A DNA stretch of 15,616 nt. Source: Flavobacteriaceae bacterium (GTDB lineage: Bacteria; Bacteroidota; Bacteroidia; Flavobacteriales; Flavobacteriaceae). Position 1 is the first letter of the stretch. Every line of letters starts with the position of its first letter. The stretch lies in the NCBI GenBank assembly GCA_029238555.1, contig JAQWFV010000141.1, positions 1 to 15,616 on the forward strand. The letters run 5' to 3'. The notes beneath the pieces are model-generated. The model was not told where the DNA came from. It worked only from the letters and a program-made list of their open reading frames with translations, and ran no database searches. The translations under genes were made by a program, and so were the position numbers. This document shows, piece after piece, positions 15,234 to 15,616 of this stretch.

Positions 15234-15533
15234 ATATTTATTATTAATATATCTAAATCTAATTAATTGCAATTAGATATGCAAATTCACTCCAAAGGAA
15301 TATATCTTCAAACACAAGAAGCAATAGCTAATATGCTAGATAGTATAATTTATTACAAATAGTCCAACCTTTAAAACAGACTGTAATGCCCTTTTAGAGA
15401 ATGCCAAATCCATTATGCGGAAAAGAGGCATTGAACAAAGAATTTCTAAATGTTTTGATTAGAATGTTGTTGTGTCTGGTTGCGGGGAAGTGTGTTGGTT
15501 TTCAGGGTATATATAAACGATGAAAAGTGACAA
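15234..15533. other. 300-bp spacer upstream of the sensor operon
   Basis: No confident gene. The first 60 bp upstream of the sensor ATG are very AT-rich. A plus-strand frame from 15279 to 15362 gives 27 residues beginning MQIHSKGIYLQTQ. A second open stretch, 15355-15462 in another frame, gives the helical, charged ALLENAKSIMRKRG; these may be remnants or chance. A G/T-rich block (15461-15507, containing ggttgcggggaag) stands out against the AT-rich surroundings. The promoter of the six-gene operon must lie here; a loose TTG and TTCCTTTG pair on the minus strand is the best candidate seen and is weak. Confidence 0.5.
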
Positions 15534-15616
15534 TTAGTTGGTTGACTTAACATAATCACTTACAGATACTCCAATGAACTTTCTAAAATTATTGTAAAAG
15601 GTTATTCTAGATTTAA
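15534..15616 (-). CDS. AraC-family transcriptional regulator, C-terminal end (partial)
   Basis: Reading the minus strand from the window edge gives KSRITFYNNFRKF, then IGVSVSDYVKSTN and TAA at 15534-15536. This is the last helix-turn-helix of an AraC/HTH_18 domain, whose usual ending is GFxSxxxFxRxFKKxxGxSPxxYxK. The rest of the gene, including any sensor domain, lies beyond the window. It reads in the same direction as the six-gene operon and ends about 300 bp upstream of its first start codon, so it could be a local regulator. That link is inference only. Confidence 0.82.
   Translation of the reverse strand, partial: KSRITFYNNFRKFIGVSVSDYVKSTN

Noticed and set aside
15234..15272. TTG start adding 13 residues to the SpoIIE sensor
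   Set aside because: ATG 15233 is followed at once by a normal signal peptide; the extension is AT-rich untranslated-looking sequence.
1..15616. CRISPR array, tRNA or rRNA gene, insertion sequence with intact transposase
   Set aside because: No regularly spaced long repeats, cloverleaf-like segment, rRNA-like sequence or transposase frame was seen on either strand.

Overview
The window looks like a chromosomal segment of a marine-type Flavobacteriia (Bacteroidota). The signs are weak or absent Shine-Dalgarno sequences, a 25-residue BspA/DUF285-repeat lipoprotein, a Reg_prop/Y_Y_Y periplasmic sensor, a flavobacterial O-antigen-ligase/TPR protein and an AraC C-terminus typical of the phylum. 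Genus cannot be read from the sequence.

Left half (1 to about 7.4 kb): ordinary, fairly GC-balanced housekeeping DNA. On the plus strand are the 3' end of rimM, a TrmN6-family tRNA methyltransferase ending in a hairpin, a glutaryl-CoA dehydrogenase, and a umuC-umuD translesion polymerase pair in the order C then D with a 4-nt overlap. Convergent to these, on the minus strand, are an O-antigen-ligase-like membrane protein with C-terminal TPRs and a BspA-repeat surface lipoprotein. The lipoprotein is preceded, one nucleotide away, by a possible 40-codon small ORF. A 387-bp spacer (7250-7636) holds that small ORF and a cluster of CATCGA-containing motifs.

Right half (about 7.4 to 15.6 kb): the DNA becomes strikingly AT-rich (hand-counted lines fall from 36/60 G+C at 1741-1800 to 12/60 at 10381-10440). 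One tightly packed minus-strand operon of six genes fills it. In transcription order it encodes: (1) a secreted-propeller/Y_Y_Y/single-TM sensor fused to a cytoplasmic SpoIIE-type PP2C phosphatase; (2) an RsbW/SpoIIAB-like GHKL kinase; (3) a STAS anti-anti-sigma-like protein; (4) a GAF-PAS-class III nucleotidyl cyclase-HD phosphohydrolase fusion; (5) a TMEM175-family (DUF1211) membrane protein; (6) an exported S33-type alpha/beta hydrolase. Genes 1-3 are a complete partner-switching module (RsbU/RsbW/RsbV logic) with no sigma factor beside it. The gene joined to the STAS gene by a 1-nt TAGTG overlap is the cyclase. The working inference is that an envelope signal sensed by the propeller switches the STAS protein, which controls cyclic-nucleotide output and perhaps an ion channel. 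This is the most interesting content of the window.

The right edge holds a spacer with no confident gene (15234-15533) and the last 27 codons of an AraC-family regulator on the minus strand.
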